A stretch of DNA of 64,000 nucleotides, from the NCBI RefSeq assembly GCF_029893805.1, contig NZ_JARXYP010000002.1:7874001-7938000 (forward strand), given 5' to 3'. Below, in pieces: positions 51,306-59,840 of the stretch. Position numbers and translations under genes: made by a program. How positions within the stretch are numbered: the first letter of the stretch is position 1; each line of letters starts with the position of its first letter. The notes below the pieces were generated by a model. That model was given only the letters and a program-made list of their open reading frames with translations. It was not told where the DNA came from and searched no databases. The DNA comes from Streptomyces sp. SAI-135. Its GTDB lineage: Bacteria; Actinomycetota; Actinomycetes; Streptomycetales; Streptomycetaceae.

Positions 51306-52171
51306 GGTTCCCCTCCGGCCGCCGGAGTCCTGTGATGGCCTCCGAGTGCCCCGGCCGGGCCGGTCAACCACCCCGCCCCGGAACCCCGGCGCGGACGACG
51401 GGTACGGGCCCGTCCGGCGGCGGCGTACCAGCCCACCCCCATCAGCACGGCCAGCCCCGCTTCCACCAGGTCGCCGCCGTAGTACATCCACTGGGCGCCC
51501 TGATGCAGGTCGGCGGCGCCGAAACCGGTACCGGGCGGGGGCCGGGAGTACAGCGTGCGGGCCAGCACCGCGTGCGCGGCCCCGGCGGCCAGTACGGTCG
51601 CGCCGCGCACGGCGAGGCCCCAACGGCGCCGCACGGGATCGAGCCCGCCCACGGCGAAGGTGAACAGCAGTCCCGCCACCGCCATGTGCACCTGGACCGC
51701 ACTGTGCGGCCACGGCCGGTGTGCCGTCGCCGCGAACAGGTCCGTGCGGTACAGCAGCCACAGCCCGCCCACGTCCAGGACGGCCGCCAGGGGAGGGAAG
51801 AGCAGCAGCCCCACGGCACCGGAGTGCGCGAGGGCCACCAGGCGCCGCCGTGCCCGGCCGGGTGCGAGGGCGCGCAGGGCGAGGGTGAGGGGGCGGGCGG
51901 CGACGCACAGCAGCGGGGCCGCCATGCCGACGACCAGGTGCCGCACCACGTGCTGGGTGAAGGGTCCGCCCCACGTCTCGCCGAGGGTCGCCCAGGCCGT
52001 GGCCACGCCTCCCGCCGCGAAGGACATGTCCCGGGTCACGGGCCAGGCGTCCCCGCGCCGCCGCAACCGGCCTGCCGCGGCCAGGTAGAGGACGGTCGCC
52101 AGCAGCGCGGCCCCGGCGACGACCAGCTCGGCCGGCCCCGGGGCGCCCGGGTGCACGTGCGCGGGGTTCAT
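51302..52171 (-). CDS. CtaG-like cytochrome c oxidase assembly membrane protein
   Basis: A 289-residue membrane protein with about seven hydrophobic helices. FTQHVVRHLVVGMAAPLLCVAARPLTLALRAL is the family's conserved segment with His residues, and HMAVAGLLFTFAVGGLDP is a second; these resemble Caa3_CtaG proteins that help assemble the oxidase. It is coupled with DUF2243 upstream and the 190-aa protein downstream by ATGA overlaps. Confidence 0.85.
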   Translation of the reverse strand: MNPAHVHPGAPGPAELVVAGAALLATVLYLAAAGRLRRRGDAWPVTRDMSFAAGGVATAWATLGETWGGPFTQHVVRHLVVGMAAPLLCVAARPLTLALRALAPGRARRRLVALAHSGAVGLLLFPPLAAVLDVGGLWLLYRTDLFAATAHRPWPHSAVQVHMAVAGLLFTFAVGGLDPVRRRWGLAVRGATVLAAGAAHAVLARTLYSRPPPGTGFGAADLHQGAQWMYYGGDLVEAGLAVLMGVGWYAAAGRARTRRPRRGSGAGWLTGPAGALGGHHRTPAAGGEP

Positions 52172-52665
52172 TCCGTCCGTCCGCTGTCACCGTGCCGCCG
52201 GCGCGCGGCGCGCACGGCGAGGCCCGTGCCGGCGAGCAGGAGAAGCAGTCCCGCGAGGTTCCACGCCACGTCGTACGGGGTCACGTCCACGCCGTAGCGG
52301 ATCTGGTGCAGGCGCAGCAGCTTGTGGTCCACGACACCGTCGAACAACTGGAAGGCGCCCATGCCGAGGAGGAGGCCCGCCCAGGCGTGCGGCACCGCCA
52401 GGGACCCGCGGCGGCGCAGATCGGCGTAGAGGAAGAAGCCGGCGCACAGGGCGAGGAGTTCGGCGGTGTGCAGGAGTCCGTCCGAGAGCAGGCCCGTGCT
52501 GGTGGTGGCGCGGTCGTAGAAGTGGTGCCAGCCCAGGATCTGGTGGAAGACGATCTCGTCGACCGCCGCCGTCACCGCCGCCCCGATCAGTGCGCACACG
52601 GCCATCGACCTGCGCGGTTCGACGCGCGGGCCAGGGGCGGTGTCCTGCCTGACCGATGCGGTCAT
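52168..52665 (-). CDS. DUF2243 membrane protein
   Basis: A 165-residue protein with four hydrophobic helices. EIVFHQILGWHHFYD and FQLFDGVVDHKLLRLHQIRYGV place conserved His and Asp residues inside the membrane. DUF2243 proteins accompany CtaG-like proteins and oxidase genes but have no proven role. GAGGAGGAC precedes the ATG at 52665, 13 bases after the ctaD stop. Confidence 0.87.
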   Translation of the reverse strand: MTASVRQDTAPGPRVEPRRSMAVCALIGAAVTAAVDEIVFHQILGWHHFYDRATTSTGLLSDGLLHTAELLALCAGFFLYADLRRRGSLAVPHAWAGLLLGMGAFQLFDGVVDHKLLRLHQIRYGVDVTPYDVAWNLAGLLLLLAGTGLAVRAARRRHGDSGRTE

Positions 52666-52678
52666 GGCTTCGTCCTCC

Positions 52679-54394
52679 TCAGGAGCGCTCACCCTCGTGG
52701 CCCTCGGCGTCGATCACGTCCCGTCTGCCGGAGTGCCGCTTCTGGTCCAGCTGTGCCGCCTCGGGGTGGTGGAGGTCGAAGGCGGGGGATTCGGAGCGGA
52801 TGCGGGGCAGGGCGGCGGAGAAGTTGTGGCGCGGGGGCGGGCAGGAGGTGGCCCACTCCAGGGAGCGGCCGTATCCCCAGGGGTCGTCGACCACGACCTT
52901 CGTGCCGGACTTGGCGGTCTTCCACACGTTGTAGAGGAACGGCAGGGTGGACAGGCCCAGCAGGAAGGCGCCCAGGGAGGAGAGGGTGTTGAGGGCGGTG
53001 AAGCCGTCGGCGGCCAGGTAGTCGGCGTAGCGGCGGGGCATGCCCTCGGCGCCGAGCCAGTGCTGGACCAGGAACGTGGTGTGGAAGCCGACGAACAGCG
53101 TCCAGAAGTGGATCTTCTCCAGGCGGTGGTCGAGCATGGTGCCGGTCATCTTGGGCCACCAGAAGCTGAAGCCCCCGAACATCGCGAAGACGATCGTGCC
53201 GAACAGCACGTAGTGGAAGTGGGCGACCACGAAGTAGCTGTCGGTGACGTGGAAGTCCATCGGGGGCGAGGCGAGGATCACGCCGGTCAGCCCGCCGAAC
53301 AGGAAGGTGACCAGGAAACCGGCCGCCCACAGCATGGGCGGTTCGAAGGAGAGCGAGCCCTTGAACATGGTGCCGATCCAGTTGAAGAACTTCACCCCCG
53401 TCGGCACGGCGATCAGGAAGCTCATGAAGGAGAAGAACGGCAGCAGCACCGCGCCGGTGGCGAACATGTGGTGCGCCCACACGGTCACGGAGAGACCGGT
53501 GATGGCGATGGTGGCGCCGATCAGGCCGACGTAGCCGAAGATCGGCTTGCGGGAGAAGACCGGGATGATCTCGCTGATCACGCCGAAGAAGGGCAGGGCG
53601 AGGATGTAGACCTCGGGGTGGCCGAAGAACCAGAACAGGTGCTGCCACAGCAGTGGTCCGCCGTACTGGGCGTCGAAGACGTGCGCGCCGAAGTGCCGGT
53701 CGGCCTCCAGGGCGAGCAGGGCGGCCGCCAGGACCGGGAAGGCCAGCAGGACGAGCACCGAGGTCAGCAGCACGTTCCAGGTGAAGATCGGCATCCGGAA
53801 CATGGTCATGCCGGGGGCGCGCATGCAGATGATGGTGGTGATGAAGTTGACCGCGCCGAGGATGGTGCCGAAACCGGCCAGCGCGAGCCCCATGATCCAC
53901 AGGTCGGCGCCGACGTAGCCGCTGCGGATGGGGCCGCTGAGCGGGGTGTAGGCGGTCCAGCCGAAGTCGGCCGCGCCCTGCGGGGTGAGGAAGCTGCCCA
54001 TGACGATCAGGCCGCCGAACAGGAACAGCCAGTAGGAGAACATGTTCAGCCGGGGGAAGGCCACGTCCGGCGAGCCGATCTGCAGCGGCATGATCGCGTT
54101 GGCGAACCCGGCGAAGGTCGGCGTCGCGAAGAGCAGCAGCATGATCGTGCCGTGCATCGTGAACGCCTGGTTGTACTGCTCGGTGGACAGGAACTGCAGC
54201 CCCGGCCGGGCCAGTTCCGCCCTGATCGCCATCGCGAGGACCCCGCCGACCAGGAAGAAACAGAACGACGTGATCAGATACAGATGCCCGATCTTCTTGT
54301 GGTCGGTCGTGGTCAGCCAGGACACCACCACGCGCCCCCTGCTGCGGCCTGTCACCGCCGGAACCGGGGTCACCGGTTCGGTATGTGTCGCCAT
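52679..54394 (-). CDS. ctaD: Cytochrome c oxidase subunit I
   Basis: A 571-residue, twelve-helix haem-copper oxidase subunit I. Ligand motifs are clear: QAFTMHGTIMLLLF (haem a), FWFFGHPEVYILALP (Cu-B His, Glu, Tyr), TVWAHHMFATG (Cu-B His-His) and VAHFHYVLFGTIVF (haem His pair). The enzyme reduces oxygen to water and pumps protons. No subunit II, III or cytochrome genes are adjacent, so this is an extra copy outside a main oxidase operon, followed by DUF2243 and CtaG genes. Upstream, GGTTAC and GCATAC are a weaker sigma-B-like pair. Confidence 0.95.
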   Translation of the reverse strand: MATHTEPVTPVPAVTGRSRGRVVVSWLTTTDHKKIGHLYLITSFCFFLVGGVLAMAIRAELARPGLQFLSTEQYNQAFTMHGTIMLLLFATPTFAGFANAIMPLQIGSPDVAFPRLNMFSYWLFLFGGLIVMGSFLTPQGAADFGWTAYTPLSGPIRSGYVGADLWIMGLALAGFGTILGAVNFITTIICMRAPGMTMFRMPIFTWNVLLTSVLVLLAFPVLAAALLALEADRHFGAHVFDAQYGGPLLWQHLFWFFGHPEVYILALPFFGVISEIIPVFSRKPIFGYVGLIGATIAITGLSVTVWAHHMFATGAVLLPFFSFMSFLIAVPTGVKFFNWIGTMFKGSLSFEPPMLWAAGFLVTFLFGGLTGVILASPPMDFHVTDSYFVVAHFHYVLFGTIVFAMFGGFSFWWPKMTGTMLDHRLEKIHFWTLFVGFHTTFLVQHWLGAEGMPRRYADYLAADGFTALNTLSSLGAFLLGLSTLPFLYNVWKTAKSGTKVVVDDPWGYGRSLEWATSCPPPRHNFSAALPRIRSESPAFDLHHPEAAQLDQKRHSGRRDVIDAEGHEGERS

Positions 54395-54489
54395 CGGCCC
54401 GCCCTACGAATGCTTGTGAAGTATGCGTGCAGGGCGGTGTAACCAGCCTGCGGGGGGCCATTCATCGCACTTTTCGCTCCGGCCTCCCC

Positions 54490-54648
54490 TCAGGTACCGG
54501 CGGGACCGTTCTCCTCGTCCTCCGTGTCCTCGCCCTCCGCCTGCGAGGGAGTCGTCCTGGGCACGTCACGACGTCCGGACGCCTCCTGCTCGTCCTGGGT
54601 GCTCTCCTCGCGCTCGCCCTCCGCCTGGGACGGTGTCTGCTCACTCAT
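54490..54648 (-). CDS. Small acidic protein with internal repeat (52 aa)
   Basis: A short gene not obvious from size alone: ATG 54648 follows CAGGGAGA at good spacing and the frame stops at 54490. It encodes a Glu/Asp/Gln-rich, probably disordered protein in which TPSQAEGE occurs twice (residues about 5-12 and 34-41), separated by EESTQDEQEASGRRD. It lies between ctaD and the next membrane gene. Role unknown; small acidic proteins of this kind are often stress-induced. Confidence 0.55.
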   Translation of the reverse strand: MSEQTPSQAEGEREESTQDEQEASGRRDVPRTTPSQAEGEDTEDEENGPAGT

Positions 54649-54699
54649 GGTCGGTCTCCCTGTCGTGTGTCGGGGGTCGATGGTGGCGCCTTCTCCCGC

Positions 54700-55080
54700 T
54701 CACGACGCCTTCCCGCGGGCGGCGCGCAGCCAGGCGCCGATCCAGCCGGTCTGCATCGCCGCGTCGAGGAGGTACGTCGGGCGGATACGTCCTTTCGGCA
54801 CGTAGACCAGGTCCACGGCCAGCAGGGTCACAGCGGTGCCGAGTCCGATCCGGCGGGCCTGGGCCGGGCCCTGGGGGCCGGGGGCGGCGGCGAGCTGGGC
54901 GGCGCCGGCGGAGGCCAGCAGTCCGCCCGTCGTCATCTGGAGCCACACGTCCGTCTTCGGTCCGAAGACCCACTCGAAGCTGCGCAGGTGCACCAGCGGC
55001 CACAGACCGCCCACGAGGTTGAAGAGGCCGTGCGTGACGGCGAGGGTGTCCGCGGGGTCCCGCCTGTTCGTCCTGTGCAT
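54700..55080 (-). CDS. Small membrane protein, 126 aa
   Basis: Three or so hydrophobic segments (LAVTHGLFNLVGGLWPLV, MTTGGLLASAGAAQLAAA, TAVTLLAVDLVYV) and a C-terminal KGRIRPTYLLDAAMQTGWIGAWL. Conserved in streptomycetes to my knowledge, without known function. A sigma-B-type promoter candidate (55109-55134) precedes it. Confidence 0.7.
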   Translation of the reverse strand: MHRTNRRDPADTLAVTHGLFNLVGGLWPLVHLRSFEWVFGPKTDVWLQMTTGGLLASAGAAQLAAAPGPQGPAQARRIGLGTAVTLLAVDLVYVPKGRIRPTYLLDAAMQTGWIGAWLRAARGKAS

Positions 55081-55108
55081 GAGCCCGCTCCTTGTCCGGT
55101 ACGGCCGG

Positions 55109-55134
55109 GTACCCCTGCCCGGGCGTCCTCACTC
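55109..55134 (-). promoter_or_regulatory. Sigma-B-type promoter candidate for the 126-aa membrane protein gene
   Basis: Minus strand: GAGT (55134-55131), 16-base spacer, GGGTAC (55114-55109). About 30 bases separate the -10 from the ATG at 55080. Confidence 0.45.
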
Positions 55135-55740
55135 CGCGGCCAGGGCCACCGTGGTCGTCACACGGGTGAGGGAGGGCTTCCTCGGCACCGACCCGAACCC
55201 GAAGCGCACGGGCGGGACGACGGGTGCCGCCGCACCGAGGTCCTCGCCCTCGAAGACCCCCGACACCGTGTGGACGGGGCGCAGGTCCCGGGCTCCGTAC
55301 CATTCCCGGCGGCCCCCTCCCGCACTGCCGCGGGTGCGCACCCCGGGCAGCAGGACGCGGGCGGGGAGGGACGTGAGCGCGCACCAGGCCGGCTGCCGGG
55401 CGAGCACTCCGGGCACCGCCCGCAGCAGCAGCCCCAGCCACTGTCGGCCACCCACGGTGAAACGCAGGTCGAGGGAGCCTGCCGCCACGCTCCAGGTCCC
55501 GTCGGCGACGCGTACGTCGACCGGGACGACCCGTACGGTGTCGAAGACGTAGGTGTCACTGACGAAGTCCGCCGTCTCCCGCGTCGGGGCGAGCAACAGC
55601 CGTTCTCCGTCGGGCCGTTCCAGCATCACGTCGCTGAACGGCCCGAACGGCGACCGCGGCCAGTGCCCGAGCACGACGCGGGTCCCGGAGGCCGTGCCCA
55701 GGCCGGCGATCCAGCCGTCGAAGCGCAGGCGCCCGCTCAT
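55129..55740 (-). CDS. Hypothetical protein, 203 aa
   Basis: A beta-rich soluble protein: RLRFDGWIAGLGTASGTRVVLGHWPRSPFGPFSDVMLE, FVSDTYVFDTVRVVPVDV and ALTSLPARVLLPGVRTRGSAGG. No signal peptide or known domain recognised. Its ATG at 55740 overlaps the stop of the DUF2071 gene (ATGA), so the two probably act together. Confidence 0.7.
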   Translation of the reverse strand: MSGRLRFDGWIAGLGTASGTRVVLGHWPRSPFGPFSDVMLERPDGERLLLAPTRETADFVSDTYVFDTVRVVPVDVRVADGTWSVAAGSLDLRFTVGGRQWLGLLLRAVPGVLARQPAWCALTSLPARVLLPGVRTRGSAGGGRREWYGARDLRPVHTVSGVFEGEDLGAAAPVVPPVRFGFGSVPRKPSLTRVTTTVALAAE

Positions 55741-56447
55741 GCGACCAGGGGCCGGGAGGGCCCGAGCCGGACGTGCCGCACCCCGGGTGAGTAGTGCACG
55801 ACGGGCTTGTCGAGCGGGACGGGCAGGCCCACCGCGGCGGTCAGTGTCTCCTCCAGCACGTCGACGGCCGCACCGGCCAGCGGCCAGGGCTCGTGCTCCA
55901 CGGGCGTCTCGAGGAGAACGCCCAGCCGGCGGGTGTACGCCCGCCAGCGCGAGGTCAGCCACACATCGCGCTCCGTCGGCTGGACGGGCTCACCGGGGCG
56001 CACGTCCAGGCGGTAGGAGACGCGCCCGCCCCCTTGCCGGCCCGTGTACGACACGGTGTCGCCGTCCGTGCCGACGCGCAGGTGCCCCAGCGTGTACGGG
56101 GCCCCGACGGCACGGGCCGCGAGCATCAGCGGGCAGGCCACCTGGACGGCCAGGAACCAGATCCCGTCCCGTCCGTCCTCGCGCCGCACATAGGTCCGCA
56201 AATTGGTCTCCGCGAACGACGGGAGTCCGGGCACGGCGGCGGGGACCCCCGCGGGGCGCACGTCCGCCATCACGAACGGCGTGAGGCCCACCCATGTCAC
56301 GCCGTCGTACTCGTCCGCGACCAGCTCCCGCGGCAGCAGGGCCTGCACCGCCTCCGGCGGGAACGGCCAGTGGACGAACGTCTGCCGCAGCCACCGCGTC
56401 CGCAGGACCGGCACCCGCACCCGCTGTTCGGCTCCGTAGGCCACCAC
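55737..56447 (-). CDS. DUF2071 (YqjF-like) protein
   Basis: A 236-residue protein of the DUF2071 family. It contains LRQTFVHWPFPPEAVQALLP, DGVTWVGLTPFVMADVRPAG, PSFAETNLRTYVR and TLGHLRVGTD. These proteins occur widely in bacteria without a proven activity and are suggested to bind small hydrophobic ligands. GTG 56447 is the chosen start, but the N-terminus is uncertain: GTG at 56444 or further downstream is possible, since the conserved part begins only at about residue 20. Confidence 0.8.
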   Translation of the reverse strand: MVAYGAEQRVRVPVLRTRWLRQTFVHWPFPPEAVQALLPRELVADEYDGVTWVGLTPFVMADVRPAGVPAAVPGLPSFAETNLRTYVRREDGRDGIWFLAVQVACPLMLAARAVGAPYTLGHLRVGTDGDTVSYTGRQGGGRVSYRLDVRPGEPVQPTERDVWLTSRWRAYTRRLGVLLETPVEHEPWPLAGAAVDVLEETLTAAVGLPVPLDKPVVHYSPGVRHVRLGPSRPLVA

Positions 56448-56549
56448 GAGCGCCGGGTCCCCACCCGGGGACGGCGAAAACGCGGCGGCCACGGGGCGGG
56501 GTCGCCCACGCCGCGTTTCCCGCCGGGGGCGCAGGGCACTCGCGGCCTC

Positions 56550-57800
56550 ATGAATCAGAGTCGTCCGCCGATCGCCGACAGCTCGCTCGCCCTCCTCGCC
56601 AAGGGATACACCTGGCTGCCCGACCGCTGGCGCCGCACCGGCGCTCCGCTCGTGCGCACCCGGCTGATGGGGCAGCACGCGGTTGCCCTGCAAGGCCCGG
56701 AAGCGGTGCGGTTCTTCTACGACGAACGGCACGTGGAACGCGGCACCGCCCTTCCCGGTCCCGTGCTCAGCACCCTGTTCGGTCACGGCGCCGTGCACAC
56801 CCTGGACGGACCGGCGCACCGCGTGCGCAAGGAGATGTTCCTGTCCCTGCTGACCGGCCCCAAGGCGGTCGCCGAAGTCGTCGACCGCGTGACGGAGGTC
56901 TGGGACGAGGCGGTGCAGTCGTGGCCCGAACGCCCGGTCGTCCTGTTCGACGAAGCGAGCCGGATCCTCACCCGGGGCGTCTGCCAGTGGGCCGGCATCC
57001 CCGTGGACGACGCGGATTCCGTGGCCCGGGACATGGTCGCGATGGTCGACGGCTTCGCCACACCGGGACCGCGCCACTGGCGGGCACGCAGGGCCAGGTC
57101 ACGCAGTGAGAGCTGGCTGGCGGGGCTGGTCGAGGACGTGCGCGCGGGCGACGCCACGGCCCCGGCCGGGTCGGTGCTGGAGGCGGTCGTCAGCCACCGG
57201 GACGCCGACGGCAGGCCCCTGGACCCGCACACCGCCGCCGTCGAACTGCTCAACGTCATCCGCCCCACCGTCGCCGTCTGCTGGTTCGTCTCCTACGCCG
57301 GTCACGCGCTGCGCACCCCGGGTGTCAAGGAACGGCTGCGCGAGGACGACCCCGCCTACGCCGTGGCGTTCGCCCACGAACTGCGGCGCTTCTACCCCTT
57401 CGCGCCCTTCCTCGGCGGCCGGGCCGTGACCGATCTGGAATGGCGGGGCGAGCCGATCCCGTCCGGCACCCTGATCCTGCTCGACCTCTACGGGCAGAAC
57501 CACGACCCCGACCTCTGGGACGCGCCGTACGCCTTCGCCCCGCAGCGCTTCGTGGGGCGGCCGCCCCGGCCCGACGAACTCGTTCCGCAGGGGGGCGCGG
57601 ACCGGGCCACCGGCCACCGCTGCCCCGGCGAGGACATCACCGTCGCGCTGCTCGCCGCCCTCGGCCCGCGGCTGGCCCGGCTGGAGTACGACGTCCCCGA
57701 ACAGGATCTGCGGATCCCGCTGAACCGCATGCCGGCGCGGGTGCGCAGCGGGTTCGTCCTCCATGCGGTCCGCGCCCGCGTCACGGCGTCGGCGCACTGA
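56550..57800 (+). CDS. CYP152-type cytochrome P450 (fatty-acid peroxygenase)
   Basis: A 416-residue P450. Its closest remembered relatives are CYP152 enzymes (Bacillus BsBeta, Sphingomonas SPalpha), which hydroxylate fatty acids with hydrogen peroxide. Shared marks are LLAKGYTWLPDRW, QGPEAVRFFYD, VCQWAGIP, GPRHWRARRARSRSE, LNVIRPTVAV (the Arg-Pro pair that binds the fatty-acid carboxylate) and the haem-thiolate loop GHRCPGEDITV. The ATG at 56550 is the first plausible start. It is divergent from the DUF2071 operon. No ferredoxin or reductase is near, as expected for a peroxygenase. Confidence 0.87.
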   Translation: MNQSRPPIADSSLALLAKGYTWLPDRWRRTGAPLVRTRLMGQHAVALQGPEAVRFFYDERHVERGTALPGPVLSTLFGHGAVHTLDGPAHRVRKEMFLSLLTGPKAVAEVVDRVTEVWDEAVQSWPERPVVLFDEASRILTRGVCQWAGIPVDDADSVARDMVAMVDGFATPGPRHWRARRARSRSESWLAGLVEDVRAGDATAPAGSVLEAVVSHRDADGRPLDPHTAAVELLNVIRPTVAVCWFVSYAGHALRTPGVKERLREDDPAYAVAFAHELRRFYPFAPFLGGRAVTDLEWRGEPIPSGTLILLDLYGQNHDPDLWDAPYAFAPQRFVGRPPRPDELVPQGGADRATGHRCPGEDITVALLAALGPRLARLEYDVPEQDLRIPLNRMPARVRSGFVLHAVRARVTASAH

Positions 57801-57924
57801 GGACCATCGACCGGTCCCGCGGCCGCTGCCCGTGCCCGGCGGTCACGGCCGCTGCGGCCGGCGCGGCGGCGAGGGCGGTCCCGGAAACCAGGTGAATGTC
57901 TTCCGCACTCTGCAGGGCGCGGCT

Positions 57925-58841
57925 TCACCCCGATGTCCCCGCTCGGTCCCCGCTTCCGGTGTGCCCGCCAGGTCTGAGCATCTGGCTCATGGCCAGTTCG
58001 CGGTAGAGGGCGCTGTCGGCCAGCAACTCCTCGTGGCGTCCGCCGGCGGCGGTGCGGCCGTCCTGCAGCACGACGATGTGGTCGGCGTGCTGCACGGTGG
58101 ACAGGCGGTGCGCGATGACCAGCAGGGCGCACTCCTGGGCGACGTCCTTCATGACGGCGGTGAGCGCCGACTCATTGATCGCGTCGAGGTGTGAGGTGGG
58201 TTCGTCCAGCAGGAGCAGCGTGGGGCGGGCCAGCAACGCGCGGGCGAGGGCGACACGTTGGCGTTCGCCGCCGGAGAGGGTGCCGCCGCGTTCCCCGATG
58301 ACGGCGGTCAGCCCGCCGGGCAGCCGGTCGACGACTTCTTCGAGCCGGGCCAGTTCCACCACGCGCCGGATCTCCGCTTCCGTGGCGTCGGGCACGGCGT
58401 AGGCGATGTTGTCGCGCAGGGTGCCGCGGACGACGTGCGCGTTCTGGTCGACGACGGCTATGCGCCGGCGGCACGCGGCACGGGTGAGTCCGGTCGCGGG
58501 CCGCCCGTCGAAGAGCACGTGGCCCGCGTCCGGCTCGTAGAACCTCGCCACCAGGGCGAACAACGTGCTCTTGCCGGCTCCGGACCGGCCCACCAGGGCG
58601 ACGTGCTGCCGGTGCCCGACGGTGAACGAGACGCCGCGCAGGACCGGCCGGTCCGGGTGGTAGCCGAAGTGGACGTCGCGCAGGGCGAGGGCGGGCTGCT
58701 CGGAGGTGTCGGACGGACCGGCCGGCGGGAGTGTGGGGACCGGGTCTCCCGGGAGGCGCGGTGCGGTGGGCTCGACGGGCAGGCAGAGCGTCTGGTCGAT
58801 GCGCCGGTAGGCGCCCATCCCGCGTTGGACGAGGCCCATGG
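57925..58841 (-). pseudogene. ATPase end of a lasso-peptide ABC exporter (truncated)
   Basis: This remnant encodes an ABC ATPase with Walker A GRSGAGKST, signature LSGGERQRVALARAL, Walker B LLLLDEPTSHLD and H-loop AHRLST, but only the last residues of a membrane domain (MGLVQRGMGAYRRIDQTLCLP). About 300 residues of membrane domain are missing. The break coincides with CCATGG at 58836-58841; beyond it the minus strand reads the antisense of the cyclase fragment. It looks like the D gene of a lasso cluster. An in-frame ATG sits right at the junction, so a free ATPase might still be made. Confidence 0.75.
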
Positions 58842-59269
58842 TCGTCACCGCCGACGGGCGCACCGTGCGGCACACCCGGTGGTGGACGCCGCCGGAACCG
58901 GACCGGCCGCTCGCCGAAGCGGCGCCCCTCATCCGCACGGCACTGGGAGAGGCCGTCGACGCGCGCACCCGGCAGGGCGGCGTGGTCAGCTGCGATCTCT
59001 CCGGCGGCCTGGACTCGACCTCCGTCTGCTTCCTCGCGGACCGCTCCCCGGCCCACGTGGTGGCCAGTACCTGGCCGGGACGCGATCCGGCGGACACCGA
59101 CCTGTACTGGGCCCAACAGGCGATGGGCCACCTCCCGGACGTCGAGCAGGTGGTGTGGGACGCCGACGCGTCGCCCCTGGTCTACGAGGATCTGCTCGCC
59201 GTCGACGACCTCCTCGACGAGCCCACCATCGGCGTGATGGACCGGTCCCGGGTCCTGCACCACCCATGG
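58836..59269 (+). pseudogene. Middle of a lasso cyclase (asparagine-synthetase-like), inverted
   Basis: The + strand encodes the ATP-pyrophosphatase core of an asparagine-synthetase homologue, VSCDLSGGLDSTSVCFLADRS, followed by YWAQQAMGHLPDVEQVV. The N-terminal part of the same protein is on the minus strand at 59264-59831. Flipping this 434-base segment at its two CCATGG ends rejoins it in frame (QDA-M-VVTADG). So it is an inverted internal piece, not a separate gene. Its far end, when flipped, meets the exporter remnant out of frame, showing that the cyclase C-terminal half and genes in between are lost. Confidence 0.82.
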
Positions 59270-59831
59270 CGTCCTGCGGCGGAACGGCGGTGACCGCACG
59301 CCACAGGGACGTCTCGAACAGGGGATAGGGGGCTGGCCACAGCAGTCTCGCGGCCGGCTCTTCCACGTCGGGGTCGACGCCCAGGACGGCGGCGAGCGTG
59401 TCGGCACGGGTGGCGGCCACCCGCACGCCGTTGATCTCCGCGTGGAAGACGAGTCGCAGTCCGGAGGCGGTGCCCTGCACCCTGATCTGTCCGTCGAGGG
59501 CGCCGACGAGGTGGAAGCTGCCGGGAAGGGACCGGGCCAGTGCGTCGAGGTGCGCGAGATCACGCAACCCTGCGACCCGGCGCCGCAGTTCGCCGGCTTC
59601 GACGGGGCAGCAGCCGACGACGGCCACGGCGGCGCCGCCGACGGTCGCCGTGACCATGTCGTCGGCGTGCCAGCGGCCGACCAGCCAGGGCCGGCCCGAC
59701 GCATGTGCGAGGATCCGGCTTCCGGGGCGGGCGAAGGAGCGGGCCACGGCGGCCGCCTCCGCGCGGTCGGTGAAGACCGCGAAGTGCGCGTCGCCGGGGC
59801 CCGTCCCCGCACTTTCGTGCAGTTCAGTCAT
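59264..59831 (-). pseudogene. N-terminal part of a lasso cyclase (asparagine-synthetase-like)
   Basis: Residues 1-189 of an asparagine-synthetase-like protein: VGRWHADDMVTATVGGAAVAVVG, SLPGSFHLVGALDGQIRVQGTASGLRLVF and ARLLWPAPYPLFETSLWRAVTAVPPQD. This is the glutaminase-like half of a lasso macrolactam synthetase (C protein). Such enzymes run to about 600 residues; here the sense reading ends at CCATGG 59264-59269. The ATG at 59831 is nine bases after the precursor stop, a normal lasso A-C arrangement. Confidence 0.8.
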
Positions 59832-59840
59832 GACGTCGAG

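Noticed and set aside
52640..54442. Long + strand open frame of about 600 codons
   Set aside because: Antisense to ctaD, with highly repetitive Glu/Gln/His residues arising from the opposite-strand codons.
57801..57924. GCGGCCG/CGGCCGC inverted repeat as a terminator
   Set aside because: Only seven bases with a long loop, no stronger than expected in this GC-rich sequence.
58986..59263. Minus-strand continuation of the cyclase frame past CCATGG
   Set aside because: It reads the antisense of the inverted segment, giving an Arg/Pro-rich sequence with no cyclase similarity.
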